A stretch of 64,000 nt of DNA, from assembly GCF_946223165.1 (NCBI RefSeq), contig NZ_CAMIBP010000007.1, positions 1-64,000 on the forward strand, given 5' to 3'. This stretch comes from an uncultured Corynebacterium sp. (GTDB taxonomy: Bacteria > Actinomycetota > Actinomycetes > Mycobacteriales > Mycobacteriaceae). Position 1 is the first letter of the stretch; each line of letters begins with the position of its first letter. Position numbers and translations under genes: made by a program. Below, one piece after another: positions 28,237-37,870 of the stretch. The notes beneath the pieces are model-generated. The model made no database searches. It was not told the DNA's origin and saw only the letters and a list, made by a program, of their open reading frames with translations.

Positions 28237-28800
28237 CTAGAGCGACTCGATGACGCCCAGGATATCGCCCACCGATTGCTGCGGGGTTCGCCCGTCCGTG
28301 CGGACGCGGACGTTAGCGACCTCGCGATAGAACTCACGGCGGTTCTCCAGCAGGGTGCGGTAGTGCTCCACCGGGTCATCGGCGCGCAGGATGGGGCGCG
28401 AAGCCTCGCCGCTGGTGCGGCGGACGCCTTCCTCCGCAGAGACGTCGAGGTGGATAACGGTGAGGTCCGCCAGCAGGTCGCGGGTCGAGGCGGTCACCAC
28501 CGCGCCGCCGCCAAGCGAGACGACGCCGTCGGTGGCCAGTGCTTGAGCAACGTGGGTGGCTTCGAGTTCGCGGAACGCGGGCTCCCCGAGCTCTTCAAAG
28601 AGCACGCCGCAGGGTTTACCGTAGGACTGCTCGATGAGGACATCGGAGTCGACGAGCTCGCAGTTCAACGCGCGGGCAAGCCGGCGGCCGATGGTGGACT
28701 TGCCGGAACCCGGTGGGCCGACGAGGACAACGCGTGGGGTCGTCGCCCGGGGAGTGACTTCGGCGGGCGCTGCAGTCGCAGCAGGCACGGGATCGGTCAC
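28237..28800 (-). CDS. aroK: Shikimate kinase
   Basis: Phosphorylates shikimate with ATP. After a ~27-residue Ala/Pro/Thr-rich leader the P-loop VLVGPPGSGKSTIGRRLA is evident, then DSDVLIE (shikimate-binding Asp), ELGEPAFRELE and SLGGGAVVTA, and the lid with RRTSGEASRPIL. Start at GTG 28800, seven bases after AAGGGGAG and four bases downstream of the aroC stop, so it is probably coupled to aroC. 187 residues. Confidence 0.96.
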   Translation of the reverse strand: MTDPVPAATAAPAEVTPRATTPRVVLVGPPGSGKSTIGRRLARALNCELVDSDVLIEQSYGKPCGVLFEELGEPAFRELEATHVAQALATDGVVSLGGGAVVTASTRDLLADLTVIHLDVSAEEGVRRTSGEASRPILRADDPVEHYRTLLENRREFYREVANVRVRTDGRTPQQSVGDILGVIESL

Positions 28801-28804
28801 GGTG

Positions 28805-30025
28805 CTACTCCCCTTCCTCGAACGACAGGCGATCCTCCACGTAGGCCTGGTAGGACGCGATGTTGCGCTTGGTCTCCTCGAGGGAGTCCCCGCCAAACTT
28901 TTCCAGCACGGCGCGGGCCAGGACGAGCGCCACCATGGCCTCGGCCACGACACCGCCCGCCGGAACAGCGCACACGTCGGAGCGCTGGTGGATGGCCGAC
29001 GCAGCAGCGCCGGTCTCCATGTCCACGGTCTTGAGCGCGCGCGGGACGGTGGAGATCGGCTTCATGGCCGCACGCAGGCGCAGTGGCTGGCCGTTGGTCA
29101 TGCCGCCCTCTAGGCCGCCGGCGCGGTTGCTCAGGCGGTGGAAGCCATCAGCATCGCGCACCATCTCATCATGCGCCTCGGTGCCGCGGCGGCGGGCCTC
29201 CTCGAAGCCGTCGCCGACTTCGACGCCCTTGACGGACTGGATACCCATGAGCGCGGAGGCCAGCTGCGCGTCGAGGCGCAGATCGCCCGCGACGTGCGTG
29301 CCCAAGCCGATGGGCAGGCCCTCGACGATGACCTCGACGATGCCGCCGAGGGTATCGCCCTGCTTTTTCGCCGCCTCGATTTCGGCGACCATGGAGCCCT
29401 CCGCGGCATTGTCAAAGGCGCGCACCGGGGAGGCGTCGATGGCCGCGATGTCCGCAAAGGTCGGCTGAGGGGCATCGGCAGCCGCGAGCTCCGAGCGGCC
29501 GATGGATACGACATGGGAAAACACCTCCACGCCGAGGGTCTCGCGGAGGAGATTACGAGCCAGGGTCGCTGCCGCCACGCGCGCTGCAGTCTCGCGCGCC
29601 GACGAGCGCTCGAGGATTGGCCGGGCGGCATCGTGGTTGTACTTCACCATGCCGGCGAAGTCGGCGTGTCCGGGGCGCGGGCGCGTGAGCTTTGCGCCGC
29701 GGCCGGACTCCATAGCCGCCGCAACCTCCGGGTCCTCAAGGTCGAGGGGATCCGGACTCATGATGGTGGTCCACTTGGGCCACTCGGTGTTGCCGATCAT
29801 GATGGCCACCGGTGAGCCGATGGTGGCGCCGTGAACAATGCCGGAGACCAGCGTGAGCTCGTCCTGCTCAAATTTCATGCGCGCGCCGCGGCCATAGCCG
29901 AGGCGGCGGCGGGACAGCTGGTGGGCAATCTCTTCTTTCGTGACGGGAACGCCAGCGGGCAAGTTCTCTACCAGTGCGATGAGAGCCTGTCCGTGGGATT
30001 CCCCGGCGGTGGTCCAACGAAGCAT
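28805..30025 (-). CDS. aroC: Chorismate synthase
   Basis: FMN-dependent last step of the shikimate pathway. The 406-residue protein begins MLRWTTAGESHGQALIALVE with the family signature, and has RPGHADFAGMVKY, RSSARETAARVAAATLAR and the C-terminal INPUT-like segment RSDVCAVPAGGVVAEAMVAL. It is first of the aroC-aroK-aroB-aroQ-pepQ-efp-nusB string; the 90-bp gap to the A24 peptidase upstream presumably carries its promoter. Confidence 0.98.
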   Translation of the reverse strand: MLRWTTAGESHGQALIALVENLPAGVPVTKEEIAHQLSRRRLGYGRGARMKFEQDELTLVSGIVHGATIGSPVAIMIGNTEWPKWTTIMSPDPLDLEDPEVAAAMESGRGAKLTRPRPGHADFAGMVKYNHDAARPILERSSARETAARVAAATLARNLLRETLGVEVFSHVVSIGRSELAAADAPQPTFADIAAIDASPVRAFDNAAEGSMVAEIEAAKKQGDTLGGIVEVIVEGLPIGLGTHVAGDLRLDAQLASALMGIQSVKGVEVGDGFEEARRRGTEAHDEMVRDADGFHRLSNRAGGLEGGMTNGQPLRLRAAMKPISTVPRALKTVDMETGAAASAIHQRSDVCAVPAGGVVAEAMVALVLARAVLEKFGGDSLEETKRNIASYQAYVEDRLSFEEGE

Positions 30026-30115
30026 GCCGTTTATTATCGCATGACAGGTACCGGGCTTCCGGCTTTACCCATGCTTTCGGCGAGACGTGCACCACACGGC
30101 ACGCCTGGGACGGGC

Positions 30116-30574
30116 TCACCAGGCCACGACGACGGCCGCGGCGGCGAGCATAAAGGGGCCATGGGGCGGCCTTCTGCCCGCGGGGTCACGCCAAGTGGCG
30201 GCGTAGAGGAGCGTGAGAGCATTGGCGAGCGCCACCGCGCCCAAGGCTCCCCACACGCCTGCCGCTGCCGCCACCGCGACGCCCAGCGGCACCGCGAGCT
30301 TGATATCGCCGCCGCCGACGCGCAGTTTCTGGCGCCCCAGGCAGGTTCCAACGAGCGTCAGTACCAGGTAGAGCCCTGGCCACACCAGGCCCGGAAGGGA
30401 CAGCCACGGCAGCGCCGCAATGGCCGCGGGCAGTGTCAACCAATCCGGCAGGCGCCGCCATCGCATGTCACAGACACACAGCGCCACGGCCCATGCAGTC
30501 ACCACCGCGGCCGCTGTTACCCCCCACGCCGCCCCGAACGTTGCGCTCGGGAAATCCTGGATCCACGTCCCCAC
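30116..30574 (-). CDS. A24-family prepilin peptidase-like membrane protein
   Basis: 152 residues, strongly hydrophobic, with about five predicted membrane segments. It corresponds to the peptidase core of type IV prepilin peptidases without the N-terminal methylase domain. Both catalytic aspartates are present: CVCDMRWRRLPDWLTLP near 34-50 and VGGGDIKLAVPLG near 87-99. GTG start at 30574 after AGGGGGAAG. It lies between aroE and aroC; no pilin genes are visible in the window, so its substrate is unknown (a tad-type pilus elsewhere is possible). Confidence 0.85.
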   Translation of the reverse strand: MGTWIQDFPSATFGAAWGVTAAAVVTAWAVALCVCDMRWRRLPDWLTLPAAIAALPWLSLPGLVWPGLYLVLTLVGTCLGRQKLRVGGGDIKLAVPLGVAVAAAAGVWGALGAVALANALTLLYAATWRDPAGRRPPHGPFMLAAAAVVVAW

Positions 30575-30642
30575 CCGATCTTCCCCCTGAAGTCATTGGT
30601 ATTCCTTCAGGAGGGTAGCGCACCTGGCACCGCCCCGCAGGG

Positions 30643-31470
30643 CTAGGAGTGTTCCAGCACTCCCCGCAGCGCGGAGAGCATCGCATCGCGCGGGGCCTCG
30701 ACCCCGGTGAACTGCTCAAACTGACTGTAGGACTGGTGCGCCAACATGACGTGTCCTCCCACGGCGGGATGCCCGTTGGCTGCCGCATACGTCATGAGCG
30801 GCGTGGGCAGCGGGTCATAGATGACGTCGAGCAGGGGCGCGTGCGACAGCGCCTCCAGGTGCCCGGCCACGGCGGCCGAGGGCACCGTCGACACCACGAC
30901 GCCAGCATCGAAGGTCGCGTCCTCCACGAGCGAAATGAAATCGTCCGTGAGCGGGACGTAGGACACCTCAATCCCCAACGCATCGGTGAGATCGCGCAGC
31001 TCGGAGAGGCGATCGGAACGATTGATGATGTCGACGTGGGTCACGCCCCGCTGCGCCAGGGCCCACAGGGCCGGTCGCGCGGTGCCGCCGGAGCCCACAA
31101 CGACGGCGCGCTCCACAGCGGCATCGCCCAGCAGCTGCTGCAGCGAGCCCACAACGCCCTCGCAGTCGGTATTGTCCGCGCGCCATCCGCCGTCGTCGAG
31201 GCGGACGAGGGTGTTAGCCGACCCGATGAGGCGGGCGCGCTCGGTGGCCTCGGTGGCGAATTCGAGCGCGGCAAACTTTCCGGGCATCGTGACAGAGAAC
31301 CCGCGCAGGTCCGGTGCCGCCTGGCTCACAAACCCGGGCAGGCCTGCCGCATCCACCTCGAAGCGTTCGTAGGTCCAGTCCTTTAGTCCCGCGGCCACAT
31401 AGCCCGCGTTATGCAGGACGGGCGACAGCGAGTGTGCGATGGGCTGGCCCAGGACGGCGGCGCGGGGCAT
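30643..31470 (-). CDS. aroE: Shikimate dehydrogenase
   Basis: NADP-dependent reduction of 3-dehydroshikimate. The 275-residue protein shows LGQPIAHSLSPVLHNAGY, the catalytic Lys in VTMPGKFAALEF near 65-72, NTDCEGVVGSL (substrate Asp), the nucleotide-binding VVGSGGTARPALWAL near 128, and C-terminal GGHVMLAHQSYSQFEQFTG. The ATG at 31470 follows AAGGAG by eight bases. It is 91 bp after mltG; a weak hairpin (core CCTGAAG/CTTCAGG near 30585-30615) follows it. Confidence 0.96.
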   Translation of the reverse strand: MPRAAVLGQPIAHSLSPVLHNAGYVAAGLKDWTYERFEVDAAGLPGFVSQAAPDLRGFSVTMPGKFAALEFATEATERARLIGSANTLVRLDDGGWRADNTDCEGVVGSLQQLLGDAAVERAVVVGSGGTARPALWALAQRGVTHVDIINRSDRLSELRDLTDALGIEVSYVPLTDDFISLVEDATFDAGVVVSTVPSAAVAGHLEALSHAPLLDVIYDPLPTPLMTYAAANGHPAVGGHVMLAHQSYSQFEQFTGVEAPRDAMLSALRGVLEHS

Positions 31471-31561
31471 GTGAAGACTCCTTGAGCGTAGAGAGGTCGG
31501 ATGTCGACTGCAGAATAATCCTGTGCGGGCGACCGCGTGGCTACTGCCGGCTACCGCGCGG

Positions 31562-32824
31562 CTACTGTGCGGGCGCCGAGTCTCCTGCGGCGGCGTCCTC
31601 GCCAGCAGCAGTGCCCTCCGTGGGAGCGGCTGCGCCAGCGTCGCCCTCCGCGCGTTGCGAGTCAAAGATGCCATTGTTGACGGCCTGATCGACATTCGCC
31701 AGGTGTTCGTCATAGGTATCGGAGAACACCGTCGTGCCCTGCTTATCGACGGTGACGAAGAACTTCCACGCGCCCTCAGCTGGGTTCTCCATCGCGCCGA
31801 TAGCTTCCTCGGACGGGGACGCAATCGGGGTCTGCGGCAGACCCTCCATGGCGTAGGTGTTCCACGGGGTGACCTGGGCGCGTGCCTCATCTGTGGTGGC
31901 CAGCTCGACGTCAGGCAGGCCGTAGTTCACGGTGGAATCAAACTCGAGACGCATCGGCTCGGCAAGGCGGTTCAAGATGACGCGGGCGACCTTGTCGAAC
32001 TCGCCGGCCGGGGCCTCGCGCTCCACGAGCGAAGCGGCCGTGAGGAGCTCGTACGGCGTGACGCCAATGGCCTCGGCGCGCTCTACGATGTTGGTCTCGT
32101 TGTACGCTGTGGTCGAACGCGTGATGAGGTCTTTAAGAATGTCCTGCGGCGACATCGACGGATCGAGCACGTACTGGCCCGGGGCGATGAGTCCCTCGAG
32201 GCGCTTGGGATCGTTGCCGCGAGCGCGGATGGCCTCGAGCGCCCACTCGGGAGCGCCCAGCTCAGCTGGATCGACGGTGGACGCCACCTTCTCGAGGTCC
32301 TCCTTGTTGATGCACGTCCCCTCCTCGCAGGTGACCTGGGAAATCATGGAGTAAATACCGTAGCGCACGTCGCCGCCCACCACGACGACGTCCTCGAGCG
32401 TCGAACCGCCCTGCACGTCAAGCAGATCGACGGCGTTGTCCGGATCGAGCAGCGCCGCAACGGCGGTATCCGCGCTCTGCTCTTTTTGCAGGCGGAAGAA
32501 CCCCGGCTTAATCTGGCTGGCCTGCGGATTGTTCGCGGCCGCGGTGTAGAAGGCTTCCTCGGAGGCGACGATGCCCTTGTCGACAAGCTGCGGCGCCAGC
32601 TCCGACATCGAGGTTCCCTCGGCGACCTGAACCAGCTCGGTCTCTCCGATGCCGGATCCCTTGTAGTCGTAGGTATCGCCCGGGTTGATCATGCGCCAGC
32701 CGATGTAGCCCACAACGCCCACGATGAGCACGACGGACGCGATAAGCACCGCCAGGCCGTTCTGGCGGCGTTTCACGTACTTCGGCTCCATGCGCTTGCC
32801 GATGCGCTGCGTATTCCGGCTCAT
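31562..32824 (-). CDS. mltG: Endolytic murein transglycosylase MltG
   Basis: Membrane-anchored YceG/MltG family enzyme that cleaves nascent glycan strands. Of 420 residues, 1-24 are basic and cytosolic, about 25-45 form one membrane segment (LAVLIASVVLIVGVVGYIGW), then a LysM-like region and the catalytic domain with LIAPGQYVLDP and the active-site Glu in AASLVEREA near 275, DSTVNYGLP and YAMEGLPQTPIASPS. The last ~30 residues are Ala/Gly/Glu-rich. It overlaps ruvX by 4 bp and precedes aroE. Confidence 0.95.
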   Translation of the reverse strand: MSRNTQRIGKRMEPKYVKRRQNGLAVLIASVVLIVGVVGYIGWRMINPGDTYDYKGSGIGETELVQVAEGTSMSELAPQLVDKGIVASEEAFYTAAANNPQASQIKPGFFRLQKEQSADTAVAALLDPDNAVDLLDVQGGSTLEDVVVVGGDVRYGIYSMISQVTCEEGTCINKEDLEKVASTVDPAELGAPEWALEAIRARGNDPKRLEGLIAPGQYVLDPSMSPQDILKDLITRSTTAYNETNIVERAEAIGVTPYELLTAASLVEREAPAGEFDKVARVILNRLAEPMRLEFDSTVNYGLPDVELATTDEARAQVTPWNTYAMEGLPQTPIASPSEEAIGAMENPAEGAWKFFVTVDKQGTTVFSDTYDEHLANVDQAVNNGIFDSQRAEGDAGAAAPTEGTAAGEDAAAGDSAPAQ

Positions 32825-33429
32825 TCACTCTCCTCGTTCGCAAACTGTGCGGGGGCGGCGGCAGCGGCATCGGGTACCGCACCGCCGGGGTTGTTGCTTC
32901 CGGCTGCCTCCTGGCGTGCGCGGTCGAGCTGTGCGGCCCGTCCGTCCAACCAGGACTGCAGGATTTCTACCGCCGCCGCTTGATCAATGACCGAGCGACC
33001 GCGCTTTTCGCTAACTCCGGACGCGCGAAGCGCGTGCGTTGCCGCAACCGTCGAAAGACGCTCGTCCGCCATGCGAACGGGTGGTAGAGCTTTGTCTATA
33101 TTCGCACCTTGAGCAAGCCGACGGCGGATCCGAAACGCGACTTCCTTCGCATGTTTCACACTTTTCGAGCCATTGCCCTGCAAATCACGCGGCAGGCCCA
33201 CAACGATCTCAACAACGTCATAGGAATCGATGAGCTCAAGGATCCGGTCGATGTCGCCCTTGTCGCGGTCCTTAAAACCGGTCTCGCGCGGGACGGTCTC
33301 CACCGGAGTAGCCAGCCGGGCATCCCGGTCGCTCACCGCCACCCCAATGCGAACCGTCCCTACGTCGAGTGCCAGCCGTCGGCCCTCGCCGGGATCATCG
33401 ATGCCAGGCTTGTCGGGTTCAACGGCCAA
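32821..33429 (-). CDS. ruvX: YqgF/RuvX family nuclease (putative pre-16S rRNA nuclease)
   Basis: RNase H-fold protein of the YqgF family, implicated in pre-16S rRNA processing or Holliday-junction-type cleavage. Acidic residues are in RLALDVGTVRIGVAVSD near 17-33 and at VEIVVGLP, with MADERLSTVAA and RSVIDQAAAVEILQSWLD near the C-terminus. A ~45-residue Ala/Pro/Asn-rich tail extends beyond the usual ~140-150 residues. Start is TTG 33429, seven bases after AGGAG. It sits between alaS and mltG, the common actinobacterial order. Confidence 0.92.
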   Translation of the reverse strand: MAVEPDKPGIDDPGEGRRLALDVGTVRIGVAVSDRDARLATPVETVPRETGFKDRDKGDIDRILELIDSYDVVEIVVGLPRDLQGNGSKSVKHAKEVAFRIRRRLAQGANIDKALPPVRMADERLSTVAATHALRASGVSEKRGRSVIDQAAAVEILQSWLDGRAAQLDRARQEAAGSNNPGGAVPDAAAAAPAQFANEESE

Positions 33430-33591
33430 GGGGCTCTCCTGTTTCGTCGGGCGCTGACGCCGGGCGCTGAGATACGCGAACTGCGTCGGGATAACTGATC
33501 ATCCTCCGCGAGAACACCGAGTGCTTCGGCGCCTCCGCGGACTGTGGCGTCCCCGCTAGTGTAGCCAAGCGCCCGCCGCCTGCCCCCTATT

Positions 33592-33632
33592 GGCTGGCTG
33601 TGTCAACAACGATGTGCTTGACTCAGCCAGCC
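33592..33632. terminator. Strong hairpin after alaS
   Basis: Arms 33592-33606 and 33618-33632 (GGCTGGCTGTGTCAA against TTGACTCAGCCAGCC) pair over 15 bp with one mismatch and an 11-base loop, 39 bp after the alaS stop. No T-run follows, so it may be a terminator of the U-poor type or an RNA-stabilising hairpin. Confidence 0.6.
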
Positions 33633-33670
33633 GGGGCGACGAACGGGCGCTTGATGTGAAGAGGGCGTTT

Positions 33671-36355
33671 CTACAGCGTCTCGAGGTACGCCTTGACGGC
33701 CGAGAATCCTTCCTCGGCACCGGCAACGTTGGCGCCAGAGCCCTGCGCCATATCCGGTTTGCCGCCGCCCTTGCCGTCGACGAACTCGCCAAAGCGCTTG
33801 ACGATGTCGCCCGCCTTGACGCCGCGCGCGATGGCGGCATCGGTAGCAGCGGCGATGAACGGGAACTTACCGTCGTTCTCGGAGCCGAGAATGATAACCG
33901 CGGCGTCGTCACGGACGCGGTTCTTGATGTCGGTGGCGACGGTGCGCAAGTCCCCGCCGTTGATGCCCTTGGGCAGACGCAGCGCGGCCAGCTTGAAGCC
34001 GTTGATGTCGACCGCCTGGGCCAGGAAGTCCGCGGACTGGGCCATGAGCTGGGCCTTGTGCAGCTGCTCAATCTCCTTCTCCGCGGCACGCAGCTTCTCG
34101 GTCAGCGCGGCGATGCGCTCCGGAAGGTCCTCCGTCTGAACCTTGAGCTCGCGGGACACGCCCTCGATCAGCGCGGCCTCCTTGGAGTAGTAACGGAAGG
34201 CATCCAGACCCGAGTAGGCCTCGATGCGGCGGGCGCCGGAGCCCACGGAGGACTCGCCCAGCACGGAGACCGGTCCGATCTCGGACGTGTTCTTGACGTG
34301 GGTACCGCCGCACAGCTCGATGGAGAACGGACCGCCCATCTCGACGACGCGAACCTGGTTGCCGTAGTTCTCGCCGAACAGAGCCATGGCGCCCATGGCC
34401 TTGGCCTTCTCCAACTCGGTCTCGATGGTGTTGACCGCGTAGTGGGCGTCGACGGCCTGGTTGGTGATGAGCGCGATCTCCTCCAGCTGGGCCGAGGTGA
34501 GCTGCTCGGTGTAGTTGAAGTCGAAGCGCAGGTAGCCCGGGCGGTTCAAGGAACCCGCCTGGACCGCGGTGGGGCCGAGCACCTGACGCAGGGCCGCGTG
34601 GATGAGGTGCGTGGCGGAGTGCGCCTGGACGGCACCGTGGCGCCACTTCTCATCCACCTCGGCGGTGACGGTGGAGCCCAGATCCAAGCCGCCGGAGATG
34701 ACGGTGGCCTTGTGGACCCAGAGCTTCTTGCCGATCTTCTGGACGTCGCCGACCTCCAGCAGGGTCTCGCCGGCCAGGATGCGGCCGCGGTCAGCGGTCT
34801 GGCCGCCGGACTCGGCGTACAGCGGGGACTGATCGAGGATGACCTCGATCTCCTCGCCCTCGCGGACCTCGTTGACCTTAGCGCCGTCGCGCAGCAGGCC
34901 GATAACCTTGGCCTCGGAGGTGAGCTCCTCGTAGCCGGTGAAGACGGTCGGGTTGTTGTCCACCCACTCGCGGTAGACGGACAGATCCGCGTGGCCATGC
35001 TTCTTGGCCTGGTTGTCGGCCTTGGCGCGGCGGCGCTGCTCGCCCATGGCCGCATCGAAGCCATCCATGTCAACCTCGAGGCCGGCCTCGGCGGCCATCT
35101 CGAGGGTCAGATCGATCGGGAAGCCGTAGGTGTCGTGCAGCTCGAAGGCCTTGTCACCGGATAGCACCTTGGCCGTGTTGGCACGCAAGGTGGACTTGAG
35201 CTCCTCCACGGCCTCGTCAAAGAGCTTCGTGCCGGACTCGAGGGTCTTGAGGAATGCCTTCTCCTCGGTGACGGCGACGCGGAGGATGCGCTCGCGGTTG
35301 TCCGCAATCTCCGGGTACGACGGGGTCATGGTGTCCATGATGGTGTTCATGAACTTCTCCATCGTGTCGCCCTGCGCGCCCAGCAGGCGGGCGGAACGGA
35401 TGATGCGGCGCAGCAGTCGGCGCAGGATGTAACCTCGGCCCTCATTAGACGGGGTCACGCCGTCGAGGATGAGCATCATGCCCGTGCGGGAGTGATCCGC
35501 GATGACGCGGAAACGGATAAGGTCTTGCTGATCCGCGGTGGACACGTACTGCGCACCGGTGAGCTCCTGCGCCACGTCGATGACCGGGCGCAGCAGGTCG
35601 GTCTCGTAGACGTTGTCCACGTTCTGCAGGATGCAGGCCACGCGCTCCACACCCATGCCGGTGTCAATGTTCTTCTTAGGCAGCGGGCCGAGGATCTCAA
35701 AGCCGTCCTTGCCGACGCCCTCCCCGCGCTCGTTCTGCATGAAGACGAGGTTCCAGATCTCCATGTAGCGGTTGTCGTCCGCAACCGGGCCGCCTTCGGC
35801 ACCGTACTCCGGGCCGCGGTCGTAGTAGATCTCCGAGCACGGGCCGCACGGGCCGGGAACGCCCATGGACCAGTAGTTGTCCTTCATGCCCAAGCGCTGG
35901 ATACGGTCCTCTGGCACGCCGATTTTCTCGTGCCAGATCTGCGCGGCCTCATCGTCATCGAGGTAGACGGTGACCCACAGGCGCTCCGGATCGAGGCCGA
36001 AGCCACCCTCCTCCACGGAGCCGGTGAGCAGGCCCCACGCGTGCGTGATGGCGCCCTCCTTGAAGTACTGGCCGAAGGAGAAGTTGCCGGCCATCTGGAA
36101 GAAAGTGTTGTGGCGGGTGGTGATACCCACCTCCTCGATATCAAGGGTGCGCACGCACTTCTGGATGGAGGTGGCGGTGCCGTTGGGGAACGGCGGGTTC
36201 TGCTGGCCCAGGAAGTAGGGCTTGAACGGAACCATGCCAGCGTTGACGAAGAGCAGGTTCGGGTCATCGAGGATCAGCGACGCGCTGGGCACGGCCTGGT
36301 GGCCGGCCTTGACGAAGTGGTTGGTGAAGCGTTCCCGAATCTCATGAGTCTTCAC
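33671..36355 (-). CDS. alaS: Alanyl-tRNA synthetase
   Basis: Class II synthetase, 894 residues. Catalytic core: HNTFFQMAGNFSFGQYFK near 78-95 and GPCGPCSEIYYDRG. Editing domain: zinc-binding HSATHLIHAALRQVLG near 575-590 and ELCGGTHVKNTSEIG near 680. C-terminal C-Ala/DHHA1 domain ends GSGANVAGAEEGFSAVKAY. All expected parts are present. Located between rarA and ruvX; the 122-bp gap upstream should hold the promoter. Confidence 0.98.
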   Translation of the reverse strand: MKTHEIRERFTNHFVKAGHQAVPSASLILDDPNLLFVNAGMVPFKPYFLGQQNPPFPNGTATSIQKCVRTLDIEEVGITTRHNTFFQMAGNFSFGQYFKEGAITHAWGLLTGSVEEGGFGLDPERLWVTVYLDDDEAAQIWHEKIGVPEDRIQRLGMKDNYWSMGVPGPCGPCSEIYYDRGPEYGAEGGPVADDNRYMEIWNLVFMQNERGEGVGKDGFEILGPLPKKNIDTGMGVERVACILQNVDNVYETDLLRPVIDVAQELTGAQYVSTADQQDLIRFRVIADHSRTGMMLILDGVTPSNEGRGYILRRLLRRIIRSARLLGAQGDTMEKFMNTIMDTMTPSYPEIADNRERILRVAVTEEKAFLKTLESGTKLFDEAVEELKSTLRANTAKVLSGDKAFELHDTYGFPIDLTLEMAAEAGLEVDMDGFDAAMGEQRRRAKADNQAKKHGHADLSVYREWVDNNPTVFTGYEELTSEAKVIGLLRDGAKVNEVREGEEIEVILDQSPLYAESGGQTADRGRILAGETLLEVGDVQKIGKKLWVHKATVISGGLDLGSTVTAEVDEKWRHGAVQAHSATHLIHAALRQVLGPTAVQAGSLNRPGYLRFDFNYTEQLTSAQLEEIALITNQAVDAHYAVNTIETELEKAKAMGAMALFGENYGNQVRVVEMGGPFSIELCGGTHVKNTSEIGPVSVLGESSVGSGARRIEAYSGLDAFRYYSKEAALIEGVSRELKVQTEDLPERIAALTEKLRAAEKEIEQLHKAQLMAQSADFLAQAVDINGFKLAALRLPKGINGGDLRTVATDIKNRVRDDAAVIILGSENDGKFPFIAAATDAAIARGVKAGDIVKRFGEFVDGKGGGKPDMAQGSGANVAGAEEGFSAVKAYLETL

Positions 36356-36477
36356 GGACAGACATCCTTATTAAGTGACGATTGGGGCAGCACCGCGCGA
36401 TGCCGCCTACTAACCCGCACAACTTTACCCGTCCGGGCCTGCCGGGCGCACGTGAGGGCTACCGATCACACCCCGCG

Positions 36478-37866
36478 CTAACGCCGCTTGCCGCGCACGA
36501 GGTTGCGCAGCCGCTCGAGGTAGTCACGCACGCGCTTTTCCGCGCCGTGATCGGTGGGCTCGTAATAGATGGCGTCACGCAGGACGTCGGGCAGATACTG
36601 CTGCTCCACGACGCCGCGGGGATCATCGTGCGGGTACACGTAGCCGACCGCGTGGCCCAAATCCTTGGCGCCGGAGTAATGCCCGTCGCGCAAGTGCGGC
36701 GGGACATGCCCAATCTTGCCCGCCGCGACGTCGGCCTGCGCCGCGGAGATGGCGGCGATGACCGAATTCGACTTCGGCGCGGTAGCCAGGTGAATCGTCG
36801 CCTGCGCCAGCGGAATGCGTGCCTCGGGCATGCCGATGAACTGCGCCGCCTGCGCCGCGGCCACGGCGGTCTGCAGCGCCGTCGGGTCCGCCATTCCGAT
36901 GTCCTCCGATGCGTGCACGATGAGGCGCCGGGCGATAAAGCGAGGATCCTCCCCCGCCTCAATCATGCGGGCCAGGTAGTGCAGCGCCGCGTCAACATCG
37001 GAGCCGCGAATGGACTTAATGAACGCGGAGACGACATCGTAATGCTGATCGCCGTCACGGTCATAGCGGACGACAGCCCGGTTAACGTTGTCCTTAATGG
37101 TCTGCGCCGTCATCTCCCCGCCATCGGGCACGGCCTCCGCGGCCGCCTCGAGGTAGGTCAGGGTGCGGCGGGCGTCGCCCCCGGCGAGGAGAACCAACTG
37201 ATCCAGCGCCTCATCGGTCGCGGTGATGCGCCCGCCGATGCCGCGAGGATCCGAAAGCGCCCGCTCGGCGAGGGTTTTGAGGTCCGCATCCTCCAGCGGA
37301 TGCAGCTGCAAGAGCAACGACCGGGACAGCAGCGGCGAGACGACGGAAAACGACGGGTTCTCCGTCGTCGCAGCGACGAGGAGTACGGTGCGGTTTTCCA
37401 CGGCGGCGAGGAGGGCATCCTGCTGCGTCTTAGAAAAGCGGTGCACCTCGTCGATAAACAGCACGGTGCGCACGCCGCGGATGGCTTCCTGGCGCGCGTG
37501 ATTGATGACCTCGCGGACCTGCTTGACCCCAGAGTCGAGGGCCGACAGCCCCACGAAGTTCTGCCCCATCGCTGTGGCAATGAGCGAGGCGATGGTGGTC
37601 TTGCCCGTTCCCGGCGGCCCGTAGAGGATGACGGAGGCCTCGCCCGAGCCGTCGATGAGGCGGCGCAACGGCTTCCCGGGGGCGAGCAGGTGCTCCTGCC
37701 CCACGACCTCCTCGAGCGTGCGTGGTCGCATGCGCGCGGCGAGCGGAGAACCCGCATGGGTGGCGAACATATCACGCGCGCCATCGCCCAGGACGGCACC
37801 GTGGGCCGGGGACGACGAGGCGCCGAGCGCACCGCCGCTGTCACCGAAGAGAGAGTCCTGAGGCAT
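36478..37866 (-). CDS. rarA: Replication-associated recombination protein RarA (MgsA-type AAA+ ATPase)
   Basis: AAA+ ATPase acting at stalled replication forks. The 462-residue protein has MRPRTLEEVVGQEHLL, Walker A LYGPPGTGKTTIASL near 80-94, Walker B VLFIDEVHRFSK near 132, sensor 1 ATTENPSFSV and sensor 2 GDARRTLTYLE, then the C-terminal MgsA domain with RGSDVDAALHYLARMIEAGED and YSGAKDLGHAVGY. Start at ATG 37866 (MPQDSLFGD); an N-terminal extension overlapping the upstream kinase gene is rejected. Gap to that gene is 4 bp, so co-translation is likely. Confidence 0.96.
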   Translation of the reverse strand: MPQDSLFGDSGGALGASSSPAHGAVLGDGARDMFATHAGSPLAARMRPRTLEEVVGQEHLLAPGKPLRRLIDGSGEASVILYGPPGTGKTTIASLIATAMGQNFVGLSALDSGVKQVREVINHARQEAIRGVRTVLFIDEVHRFSKTQQDALLAAVENRTVLLVAATTENPSFSVVSPLLSRSLLLQLHPLEDADLKTLAERALSDPRGIGGRITATDEALDQLVLLAGGDARRTLTYLEAAAEAVPDGGEMTAQTIKDNVNRAVVRYDRDGDQHYDVVSAFIKSIRGSDVDAALHYLARMIEAGEDPRFIARRLIVHASEDIGMADPTALQTAVAAAQAAQFIGMPEARIPLAQATIHLATAPKSNSVIAAISAAQADVAAGKIGHVPPHLRDGHYSGAKDLGHAVGYVYPHDDPRGVVEQQYLPDVLRDAIYYEPTDHGAEKRVRDYLERLRNLVRGKRR

Positions 37867-37870
37867 GGTG

